The position numbers and the translations under genes were made by a program. From assembly GCA_029959085.1 (NCBI GenBank), contig JARWIR010000010.1:13165001-13229000 (forward strand): 64,000 nucleotides of DNA. Direction: 5' to 3'. Under the pieces are notes generated by a model that made no database searches, had not been told where the DNA came from, and saw only the letters and a list, made by a program, of their open reading frames with translations. This document shows positions 34,260 to 45,249 of this stretch, piece after piece. Origin of the DNA: Nemophila menziesii. Its lineage: Eukaryota; Streptophyta; Magnoliopsida; Boraginales; Hydrophyllaceae. How positions within the stretch are numbered: the first letter of the stretch is position 1; each line of letters begins with the position of its first letter.

Positions 34260-35634
34260 TAAAGATAAAAACAAAGGGATGTCTATAAATACACACTTAT
34301 AAAATTCTCAACACAATGGGAAGAACATAGCAGAATATATAGAATAAACCTAAAGCAACAACTCAGAAAATTTCATGCAATAATGTTCATAAACTACATA
34401 CCTGTACACTTCTCATATCCATAGTCAACACGGCTTGAATTCACGATCAGATTAGTTTCGCAATGTAAGAAGGATTGAGACTTTACTCAGTTCCCTAAGA
34501 AAGCTATAGATTGTTCATCAAACCTCACTTGTATTCAAAGATCCACTTAACTACTCTCTAATGGCTCAATCACTTCTCAATTACATAGCAAAGAATCACA
34601 AGGACTTTAAGGTTGTAATTTAGGCTTAGGGACGGTATGATAGTATATTTGGATAATTTGGAGTGAGCTTTTGGATCTCTCCTTACTAACCATCAACGAA
34701 TCGCCATAGAGCTTGAGTTACTCTCGTAAAACGTTTCTCACTCAACCCAATGAATTCCTTGATGCACAATTTAGCATCCCCAATAACCCAATTAAAGCGT
34801 AAGATATTCACATAAAAATCCCACTTTGCTGGTCCGAATATATATATTCTTTGCAACTCAATTTTTTGTAGCTATGACTCTCTTTTAATGTTGAGATATC
34901 ACGCTATTTTCTCAGATATATATTTTTTTCTTTTAATGCCCTTGTTGGCAAATTTAGCTCGTAGCTTCTTTTTCATTCACTATTACCCCGACAAAGGGTT
35001 ACAATAAAAATCTGTGAATCATCATCAATATAAAGCACAAAGCACAATTAATAAGCTCACAAATCCCATCCCAATAATATTTCCCATAATGGTGGACCCA
35101 CCACCACAAACTCAAGCTCTAAAACAACTGTTTATGCATCGCGATTCGAGTGCGGGTCATATGGAAAAGTCCTATAATCTAAAGGGATAAGGCTTATAAC
35201 GTGTTTCAATAAAAAGATTTAGAAAGGATAGAAGGGGCTAAGAAGGATATAGCATATAAAATCAAAATAACAAGGTGAGAAGGTATAAAAAGGCTTCAAA
35301 GGCTTCAAACATGAAAGAACCGCCTTAATCACTTTATACACTATGTAATTTCGTTACTTTCTTACCTTTAGCACTTTCATCAAATGGTTTGTCAACTAGC
35401 TTGGATCTCACGGCCTACACACTTATCAAGGTTCCCTGAGATCGAACATACTTTCTATCGCATTGCTCACTAATCTTTTCTTTACTATCAACGTGTTTTC
35501 CTGCAAATACTCAAAGCATACAAATAACATAGCTCATAAACATACTACTTACTATCATCAATTCACTGAGCTTATGCTTTCAAGCTATTAAACACACTCT
35601 ACATCTAATTCCCATGTATCAAAAATTTTAATTT
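34260..35634 (-). other. 3' noncoding region of element C
   Basis: Same blocks as in E1 and A, in the same order, with no conserved ORF. The GGGA hairpin lies just to the right, at 35698-35717. Confidence 0.7.
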
Positions 35635-37003
35635 CTACCTAAAAACAGTAAAATGGTGATGAGAGATAACGAATCCCCATACCCCCAACTCAAAAATGAG
35701 CCGTGTCCCCACGACTCTAAAAAGACTCGAAACAGAAATTAAAATTAGCAGATAAAAGCATTTACAAAAATGGTAAGGAAGAAAGAGAACATACTCTCGA
35801 GGCTTTTGCCTATCATTATTGACATCCAAGGTCGGATTTGCTGGACCTTTCGTAAATTGCTCAAGGAGTTTCATTATGTGCACTTGATTGGCGTTGATTT
35901 GTGCCACATTGTTGACTAAGGAAGTTTGAGCTTCTTCGAATTTTGTTAAACGCTCCTCCATCTTCTCTTGCCAATTTTGCTCCTTTTCTTCTTTCGAGAC
36001 TTGCGTAGAACCCGCTCTTCGAAAGATATCCTTGATCCAAGCATTATCAATATAAGTCTCCTTAAATTCGAGTTTCTCTTCTTCACCCAATGTTACATTC
36101 TCTTTTCGCACAAGACACGTTTCATAGTAGGAAATTTAATATTATAAATCGATTTAGGAGAGACCGAAAATCGCATCACCTCCTCATAGATCAACTGAGC
36201 CACATCTACTTCTTCTCCTCTCAAAATACAATCCAAAAGTAGAGCGTTCTTCATAGTCACATCCAAAGTTCGTGTGTTTCCAAAGACATTAGGAATAAGG
36301 AAATTGTGCCAAATTCTCACATCCGATTGAAGATATTTGTAAGGCCAAGGTGCCTTCAATTCTCCCTTATGTGATTGCACTTTCTCCTTGTTTAAAACAT
36401 GCTCAAAAAGTAGTTCCTCATCAAAGAATTTTCGTTTAGCAACTGCTTCATCAAATTTGCAACAACCTTTCAATTTCTTAAACTTGAAGTGGTTTCTAAT
36501 CTTATCAACCGTGAAAGGAACTAACTTTCCTCTAATCGGAACACAACCTTTACTATCTCGGCTAAAGAGGCCTAAACAGAATTCCAAAACTAACTCGTGA
36601 CATAATTCAGAACGTCTTACCATGAACGTAGACCAACCCAATTTCGCACCAAGCTCTAAGAATCTCTTGTAATCTTCTTCACCAACTTCTTCCTTGAATA
36701 CTTTCTCATAAGCAAAAGGTAGTTCTTTTAATTGTTTCTCTGCAGAAGCTTTCAGGGCCCTTGAAGCTTCCTCTTTCTTCATGGGTGTAGGACCTTGTGG
36801 AAGTTGTGTTTTCTCCCTTGCATAAAAGTAAAGCTTTCTACCATTACGATCACACAAAGTTATACCTCCATCTTCAACATCATCCTTACCCTTTGAATTA
36901 GAACTAGAACCTTAGTTATTTGATTTCTTCTTGATTGGATCCAATACCTTGCTCTTCTTCACCTCCCTCTTGCTAGCTAATATATTGTTGTTCTATTAGT
37001 CAT
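35635..37003 (-). pseudogene. ORF2 of element C
   Basis: The best preserved ORF2. The middle reads without interruption over 36857-36093: ELGAKLGWSTFMVRRSELC, LVLEFCLGLFSRDSKGC, VPIRGKLVPFTVDKIRNHF, DEELLFEHVLNKEKVQSHKG and DVTMKNALLLDCILRGEEVDVA. A small deletion near 36110 moves the C-terminal coiled coil (ENVTLGEEEKLEF, WQEKMEERLTKFEEAQTS) to another frame. The usual stop after LDV.N.RQ is mutated, so the reading runs on to 35635. The head (ATG at 37003) is frameshifted and has stops. It lacks RT, integrase or protease motifs. It resembles putative plant transposon protein / Athila-type ORFs. Confidence 0.7.
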
Positions 37004-37439
37004 CCTCAATAAACCCCCAACTCAAAGCTTTAGCAACCCTTGAAATTTGAACTTGTGAATTTTTGGTTGAACAAGCTTGATTTGGCTTAAGAAAGATGAA
37101 TTGATGATGAATCTCTATGTGGGTGAGGTAGATTCTTGATGGATAGGCTTGTATTTAAGAAATTGTAGGATGAATTTGTGAAAATTTGAGCTTTTGATTC
37201 TTCAATTTGATGGATTTGGTGAGAATTGGGTGCTTGAATCTCTCTTGTAATGATGTGGAGAGAGGATTTGATGTGTTTTTCTTGATGATTGGGTAGTGTT
37301 ATGATGATTGGTGAAGGTTTTTATGAGCTCTAATGGAGTTGGGAGAATTTTGGAGAAGAGAAAGAGGCTTGAGGTTCTGTAAATTCGGAATAATGAGCTT
37401 TATACCTCTTTTATAACCTAAATCCCGTAACTTTCTCTC
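37004..37439 (-). other. Leader before ORF2, element C
   Basis: Matches the A spacer 21430-21874. No gene. Confidence 0.5.
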
Positions 37440-37730
37440 TCTATCGGCGCGGCGCGGTGCATGGGTGCGGTACATGGGTGCACTGTAGCTTCTGTAGCTC
37501 AAAAAAAATTTGCTTCGGCAAAATACACGTGGTAGCACCCCGTGGCACGGGTTTTGGGCGTACGGTAAAGGGGTGCGGAACAGGGTTCGGTACACCGCAG
37601 CCAACGCTGTGATATTTTTTCGTCTTGGCATAAAACCCGCGGCATCTACCCGTGATACGGGTTTTTGTCCTCTGCGGTACACCGCGGCTGAGGTGAGGTA
37701 TACCGCACCAATGGTGTATCTTTTCTGAAA
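37440..37730 (-). repeat. Palindrome array of element C
   Basis: GC-rich island with motifs GCGGTACACCGC, CCCGTGGCACGGG and CCCGTGATACGGG, spaced like the arrays of A, B and D but with different arm sequences. It lies between the gag-protease stop and ORF2. Confidence 0.7.
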
Positions 37731-37933
37731 AATTTGTTTCTTCCCTAACTCGATTGCTCCAATACCTAAGCATCAAAAACACTAATACCTTTCTCAAATA
37801 TGCAATATCAACTAAAAATAACTAAACTAAACATAAACTAAAAACGTAAAAGACATAAAAACTAAAAATTGTAGGTTGTCTCCCGTACAACACTTTTATT
37901 TAACGTCTTTCAAAGTTAGACGCGTTACCTCTA
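37731..37933 (-). other. Spacer after gag-protease, element C
   Basis: AT-rich, matches A 22139-22349. No gene. Confidence 0.5.
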
Positions 37934-40230
37934 TCAAGATTTGCGAATATAGCTTCCCCAACAACGAGTTAGGCTATGAACGTCAACTAATCTGCGCTTG
38001 ATCCCCGTTTTGGTTCGAATTTCTATCACCTTGGCTGAAACAACCTTAGTGACAATGAATGGTCCCATCCACGAGTCTTTGAAACTACGTGGCCTATTCT
38101 CGCGTTTGTGAGCTTTCCATAGAACTTCATGGCCAACCCCAAAATCAATGTTTGGCTCAATATCCACAGGCTTTAAGTGGATCTTCTCAGGAGGGACTTT
38201 GTGATGTGAAAGGCTGTGGATGACAGGAACGGTGAGATCTAACTTCCTTGGTTTCTTACCTAAGACATAGAAGGTCTCGGATACATTCTTTGCATGAAGG
38301 GTGATGGTCTCTTCTTGGAAGTTGATGACACCTTGACTTGTGGCCATGAGGGGTCGTCCAAGTATGATTGGAACCTGCTTATCTGCATCAAACTCAAGTA
38401 TAACAAAGTCAGTAGGGATGGCGATACTACCTGCACGGACTAAGACGTCCTCCACTGTTCCCCATGTCCTTTTAACTGAGTTGTTAACGAACTGCAACTT
38501 CACTGGAGTTTTCTCTGATTTATGAAGTCCAAGTCTCTCGAACACGGACTTAGGCATAATATTCACACCAGAACTCACATCGTACATAGCGTTCACCTTG
38601 AGCATACCATTAATTTGAATAGGAAGGTTGAAACTTCCCGGATCTTTAAGCTTTGTTGGTAGCTCTCGTTCACTCCTTCTTGAGACTCTCATGTTTTCTC
38701 TTGGGATCTCTACAATCGCTTCTTTCTCAGGAATAACTTGCGTAAAAACTTGTTGCGGTGTGAGTCCTTTCTTTGCTACCTCAAGCATTTGGGCATTGAT
38801 ATTTTCAGGTGTATACGCCTCTACAAACGTCTTGAGTTCAGTGTCATCCTTAGGATTTGTATCAGGAATGGTTGATGACACTGGTTGAACAACAGGTGGC
38901 GGTTCCACCTTTTCTACTTCTTCTTGCACAGCTGGTGCAACTTCATCTTCATTCTTTGATTCCTCCTTGGAGGCTTCTTTCTCTTTCTCTCTATCTAGCT
39001 CAGCTTGATAATCCATAACCAATCGAATTTCCTCTTGCATCTTCCTCATCAGCTGTATAAATTCGGCTTTCTCTGAATCGTCATCCACATAAATCTCAAA
39101 ACAGTCAGATTCCACGGGGCTAGACTTGGTTGGTTCTTCTTCGGTACTCGGAACTTCCACGGCACTAACGGCAGCATGCGGTACTTCCTCTTTTTCTTCA
39201 ATTTCAAGGCAAATAGCCTTACAAGCTTCGAACCCAACATTGTGATCACCTCCTTCGATTGCCTTCACTTCTTTCTGTTCCATTAAATTTGTTAGAACTT
39301 TGTTTAATTGTTCTACTTGAGTACCTAAAATCTGAAGTGCGGCATCTTATCCTCGGACTTTCTCTTCCTAAGCGCTCATATTTGTGGTCAAACGGTTCAA
39401 AATTTGTATTATTTGCTGATTATCCATAGATCCTTCTTGAGTATACTGAGGTAAAGCTTTCTGATCTAATGAATCGGTATAGGCATCTTGAACAGGTTGT
39501 TGAGAGGGAGCAGGTCTATTTTGATATTCATTTTGATACTGACCTCTCGGTTGGAAAGAGTTGTTCTAGGGGCGCGGTTGATAATGACCAGGATTAGCGG
39601 CCCCTTGTGGATTCGAGTATTGCATACCTGGATGATTTCGGTTACCCCATTGACAGCCTCCTCGGTTGGATATGAAGTACACAGATTGTGGATTTGATTC
39701 ACACTCTTCCCATGTATGATTATTAACCCCACATTGTTGACAACCTTGTGCTTCTTGTACTACGTTTGCTGCGGCTAAATTCTTTTGCATCTCTAACTTC
39801 ATCTCTTTGATTTGATTCTCTAATGCGGATATTTGAGCTGAGTTCGCAGTTTCTGCATCTAAACGAAGTGTTCCTCGGGTCTTTGCAATAGGAGCTCGCG
39901 TTGAGGGCCAACTCCTTTCTTGTTGAATAATATTTTCCAAAACATCGAAAGCTTCATTATGATTCATGGACATAAAATTACCCTTTCCAATGTTATCCAC
40001 CTTTTCTCTACCTTTATCATTAAGACCTTCATAGAATATAGCAAGTTGTAGAGCGGGTGTATAACCATGGAGAGGACATCTAGCTAATTTATGTTGAAAC
40101 CTTATCGATGACTCTCATACTGTTTCTCCATCTTCTTGACAAAATCTTGCAAGCTCGGTTTGATCTTTGAGTCTCATACTCTTTGGATAAAAACGGTTAA
40201 AGAATGCGGATTGAAGTTCTGTCCAAGAAT
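37934..40230 (-). pseudogene. gag-protease polyprotein of element C, N-terminus missing
   Basis: The reading enters at the junction with LINE sequence near 40230, inside gag, so the head is lost. Visible in order: end of gag core; DNIGKGNFMSMN; zinc knuckle CQQCGVNNHTWEEC (about 39730); Q/P linker; then 449 uninterrupted codons (39283-37934) with an acidic spacer, the aspartic protease and the integrase tail (WMGPFIVTKVVSAKVIEI..RCWGSYIRKS). Three in-frame stops lie between 39566 and 39283. The protease site reads MYDVSSGVNIMP where A has ICDVGSGVNLMP, so the catalytic glycine is serine. Reverse transcriptase, RNase H and integrase core are absent, as in A, B and D. Confidence 0.8.
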
Positions 40231-40237
40231 GATTTGT

Positions 40238-41841
40238 CATACTAAATATTTCAAGTTTGAGTCGTTTTAGTTAGATGATGTAAACTGCAGAAATATGGTG
40301 GAGAAAGGATAGAATATACCTAACACCAATCCCCCTATTAATAATTATGTTAACAAGAGAGAGAATACTAAAAAGGAACTACATATATGGACTAAAAATA
40401 CTTTCAAAAATCATGAAATGAAAAGTAAAAACATACAAAATAGATTAATGGAAATCAATAATCAGACACCAAATATAGAAATTATTAAAGTAGAAAGACT
40501 TATTAAAGATAGAATTAAGACTAAATATGCTAGTGAAGAAAAGTATAGGGGCGATAGATCAAGACAAAATTTGCTTATATATGGAGATAAGAATACAAAT
40601 TTTTTTCATTTATCTACGATTCAGAGAAGAAAAATTAACACAGTTATTAGAATTAGGAATGAATAAGGAGAATGGTTAGAGGATAAATAAGAGATTAAAA
40701 GGGCTTTTAAAGATTTCTAATCTTTTTTCTGAACAATATACCGAGAGGGAAAATATGAATAAAGCCACACAATGTATTCAACCTAAAGTTAATGAACTTA
40801 TGAACAAAAGAACCCACTATGGAGGAAAAGAGAGAGCGGTTAGTGAGTTAGCAGCACTTAAAGCTCCGGACCCCGATGGTCTAAATGGTAAGTTTTATAA
40901 AGAATACTGGGACATTATTAAAGATGACGTATTTAACTTAATTCTGGATTTTCTCTAATAATGTTAATATCGAGGGAATTAACGATACTCTTATTACACT
41001 TATACCCAAAGGGAACATTCAAGATGGTTTCAGAGACTTTAGAACTATTTCATGTGTCAATTTTATTTATAAAATTATTACCAAGATCTTAGCTAACAGA
41101 TTACAAAATTATATGAATATTATTGTTTCACAAAATAAATCAGCGTTATCAAAGGACGTGCGATTTAGGATAATATTATTATTTCTCAAGAGATATCATT
41201 TTTTATGATAGGAAAAAGGAGAATAAAAAGCACATTACTTCTATTAAAATTGATATGGCTAAGGCATATGATCAGGTAAGATGAGAATTCCTTATTTTAG
41301 TTTTACAGACACTTGGTTTTTGTGAAAATGGATTTTATGGATAAGAAAATGTATAACAACTGTATCTTTTCATCTTAATACTAATGGAGAAAGGTTGGAG
41401 AAGTTCTCTTCAGGTAGGGAGATTGAGACAAGGAGACCCTATATCGCCTTTATTATTTACCAATATGACAAAATCTCTTATAAGTATTATTGAATCATAT
41501 TCAAAGTATTATTTAATCTTATTCAGAAAGATAATATATTAAAGGAATTCAGATCAATAGAAATTGCCCTGAAATATCTCATTTTCTTTTTGCTGATGAC
41601 TCCCTTTTTTTCATAACCATTGATGAAGCTAATATAAATGCTTATCAATAATGCATCAATATTTGTTGCACAGGCCCAAGACAATAAATAAACCTCAATA
41701 AATCAACAATTATATTTAGTATAGAAACAATTCAAGAAAAGAGGGATCTTATTACCTCATAAATTAATATAACTGATATAGAGGAATTAGGGTAATATAT
41801 GGGGATCCCATTATGTTACAAGAGATCCAAAGTTGGATCTA
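40238..41841 (+). pseudogene. LINE ORF2 fragment
   Basis: Readings in order: YGDKNTNFFHLSTIQRRK (post-endonuclease motif), ALKAPDPDGLNGKFYKEYW, LITLIPKGNIQDGFRDFRTISCVNFIYKIITKIL (RT start), IKIDMAKAYDQVR (catalytic D block), RQGDPISPLLF, HFLFADDSLFF (FADD catalytic block, about 41585) and GIPLCYKRSKVGSM. Several stops and frameshifts intervene. The endonuclease and 3' end are missing. The left edge abuts the broken gag of C, and the right edge is cut by LTR H. Confidence 0.8.
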
Positions 41842-43359
41842 TGATGTCTCCCTTTTTTTTTATATATTTATATGCTTAGGATACTTCAAATTAGGTGAAT
41901 TATGAACTAATATGATAGACTTTTAATGATTATTTGCAATATTCCAATTTCATTCTTTGGAAATTAGTATTTTTGGATTTACTAAGCTTTTGCATGTAAT
42001 ATGGTTTATTTTTAGTGAAACTTTGATAGGTTTGGAATACTAGAAAGGAGGGAAATCGTGGATTAAATTCATAGATCATGTAAAGAAGTCAAAGGCGTAA
42101 AGAAATATTCCGTAAAGTTGATTTACGAAACTGAAAATCTGGAAAGCTGCTGAAGATTGCTGATTTTGAGCCACTTAAACGAGGATTCATCAGTTTACTT
42201 GTGAAGATATTAGATTCCTTATTGAGTTATGGAGATTTATCAAGTTGAACGGATCAATTCCGAGTTATATTGAGCAAGTTACAGCCGTTTTAGTGAAGGA
42301 TGTACAGCAGTTACGGGATTTTGGGCTTGAAGAATGGACTTGGGCTTTTAATATTTGCTTATTCTTTTAATTAAAAGCCCTAGTCCGAATTTATTAGTAT
42401 AAATAGGTTTTTATACTTTATTTTTACATACAATTCATTATAGAGAAGTCAGAGCATCAGAAAGAAAGTCAGAGCAAGGAAGAGAAGAAAGCTAAGAGTT
42501 AGAGAAATTCAACTTCTCTAAATCGCAACCGAATCAACTCCTCAATTAGGTTTTCTTATATTTTATTTCTGTAAACATTATGAATTCAATTACTTTTATT
42601 TTCTTAGTCTTTTCAATTATGAGCTAAATTTAATTAGTACTTGAAAACGCATTAATGGGTTAAGCTCCAATTTATTCTATTCAAAGTTTTTGCTTTTGAG
42701 ATTATTTTAATTGAAATCGAATTGGGTAATTGGTAATTTTTATTACTTTGCATTTATTTACTGTTATTGACCTGATCAACTGATAATAGGAATTAGAAAC
42801 TAGGCTATTTCATAAAGTGGCATATGAATCACCTTGACAAGGGGTTTAGTTACGGAACATGGTAATAAATGTAGGATAGAAATTATTAACCTTGACAGGC
42901 TTAATTAATCTTATAGCCAACTGGGTAAATAAAACTTAATCATTCGAAGGTGGACTATAATCACCCTGACGGGGTTTGTAGCACCCAAGAATAGCTCCTT
43001 AGTCCACCCTGACGGGGTAAGGAGAAGCCTGAATCCCGACTATTAGTAATTACCAATTCGTCCCTTAAACAAGACATTGAATGAATAGATTTAGGTGAGA
43101 TCCTAGTGTTACTCAAGTACTATCTCTCTTTATTGCGTTTACTCATTTTACTTTTCTTGCGTCTAGCTTAATCTTTGCATTACTTTCATTTAATTTTAGT
43201 ATTTTAATTATTTGAATTAGTAATAGAAAACCAAACAAACACTTATAAAATTATTTACTTATTTTTACTTGCAATTAATCGCTATTTGATTAGCATTAGA
43301 GTCAAACCAATACGTCCCTGCGAACGAATCTGTTATCACATATATTACCTGGGACAACT
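41842..43359 (+). repeat. LTR H, 3' end replaced by element D
   Basis: It starts TGATGTCTCCC within LINE sequence and runs parallel to the B and D LTRs (TATAAATAGG at 42398-42407; CACCCTGACGGGGTTTGTAGCACC near 42960). It breaks at GGGACAAC, where D begins; the D LTR has about 95 further bases after the equivalent point. Either a solo LTR or the 5' LTR of a lost element. No polypurine tract precedes it. Confidence 0.75.
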
Positions 43360-45104
43360 TGATGTCTCCCGATTTGTTCTAATTATTAGCCCCTTGGAGA
43401 CATCCTTTTAGGTGAATAAATGACTTGTTTAATAGACTTTTAGGCTTAATTGATCATATTGCACTTTCTCCCCTTGGAAATTAACTATTTGCAGAATCTG
43501 AGCTTTTGTGCGTAAATTCGACTATTTTTAATGCAAAGTTAATAGGTTCTTGAATTTCATGAAAGACCAATCCAAGGAGAAAAAGTGAGAATAAAGTCTT
43601 AGTGTATTTTAGAGTGTTAGGAAATGCTTTTAGTCGAGTTTCTATTTTTAGAGTACACTTTCCTATTTCGATTTCTTGATTTCTTGATTTATTCTTTTTA
43701 AGCATATGCGGTTTAGTTATTTATTTAATTTGAAGATTTAAGAGATAAATGGTAATTACTTAGAGACCAAGTCAAGATAAAGATGAAAGGAAAGAAGATT
43801 TACATGGAAACTAAAGATTTATTCAAAGGAGAAAAAGATAAAGCTGCCTTTTGAAATCTGAAAATCCAACCACGTTTTAGAGATTAAATCATAATAAAAG
43901 ATTGGCTAGGATTCTGGACATGTGGTCTGCACCAATGGAAAGCTCTTTCCAAGACAAACAGTTTCATATATTGGAACTTCTGAAACGGATAAGTATTGAA
44001 AAATATATGACCAAATCAAATCAGCGGAATCTTATCTTTTAGAGCTACGAATTTGAGAGTCCTTGACTTGTCTTACACTCCAAGCAAATTCGACCTAGGG
44101 TCCTCCAACACCTATAAATACACCCCTTAACCTCCTACTTACACACTTCATAGAATTACACAAGAGGCTTAAGGTTTTCAAGTCAGAGCACGAAGGAGAG
44201 AAGAAGCTAGAAGCTGGAGGAATCCTGTTCTTCCATCCATAGTCATTCTACCCTTTAGGTTTTTATTTATCTTTTGTATTTTGAACATGAATTCCTTTTC
44301 TTTTATGTTAGTTTTTAATTTCATCATGAGCTAAATTTATTTATACTTGAGAATCGCATTAAAGGGATGAACCTTAATTAATTGTTTTCTATGTTTTGAA
44401 TTTGGGATTGTTTAGATTTAAATAGAATTGAGTTTTAGGTATTGGATATTACTTTGTTTTCATTACTAATTCTTTTAGGAACAACTAGAATTAGCTGTTA
44501 GTATTTGGGCTATTCACTTTAGTGGCGAAGTGATCATCCGACAGGGGGGTTTGAATACAAATCTAGGTAGTACCCGTGTAATGTCCGTTATTGACCGACA
44601 AGCTTAACTAGTTACATAGCCAAAGAGGTAAAATCTTATCATCCGAAAAGCCATATTCGACCATACAGGTGTTTATGATACTTTAGGATAGCTTCTAGGT
44701 CCACCCGACAGGGGGCTAGGAGATATTAGAGTCCCGACTAATATTATAATTACAATTCTGCCCTTCGACATAGCATAGATAATATTGATTAAGTGGATTC
44801 CTTTGCGAGGATCAAGTATCTCCCTTATCAGAAGTTAGTCGTTTATTTGCTTTATTTCTTTTCTGTTAAGTTAATTTAGTTCTATTTTAATTGCATCTTT
44901 TAATTTCCAAAAACCAAATAAAAATTACTATCTTTCATTTTCGGCTTAGCAATTATCTCTACTATCTGATTAATATTTGGGTTGAACCTAATCCGTCCCT
45001 GAGAACGAACTTGATTATCATATATTACTTCGGACAACCGTACACTTGCGGTTAAGTGGTTCCTCTATTTTACACTTTATTTTATAACACCCAAGGACCC
45101 ACCA
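43360..45104 (+). repeat. 5' LTR of element D
   Basis: It starts TGATGTCTCCC, ends ACCCACCA, and is about 1745 bp long, followed by a primer site. The start inverted pair is GATGTCTCC/GGAGACATC. TATA box CCTATAAATA at 44111-44120. Same subfamily as B, H and E2. No 3' LTR is present for D. Confidence 0.85.
44111..44120 (+). promoter_or_regulatory. TATA box of the D LTR
   Basis: CCTATAAATA followed by ACACCCC; same context as the boxes in the A, C and E2 LTRs. Confidence 0.5.
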
Positions 45105-45110
45105 AGTTTT

Positions 45111-45128
45111 TGGCGCCGCTGCCGGGGA
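45111..45128 (+). other. tRNA-Asp-type primer binding site of element D
   Basis: TGGCGCCGCTGCCGGGGA, six bases after the LTR end. It closely matches the complement of the plant tRNA-Asp 3' end. Confidence 0.85.
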
Positions 45129-45249
45129 CGGTAGCGTGTGACCCCGGTGTTAATCTTTTAGTAGTTTAATTGTTAGTTTAGTTTTAGTTTTATTTTTCAG
45201 TTTTACGCTTTGGGTTGTTTTTCTTTCTCAGTTTTACAGGTTTTGGTTT

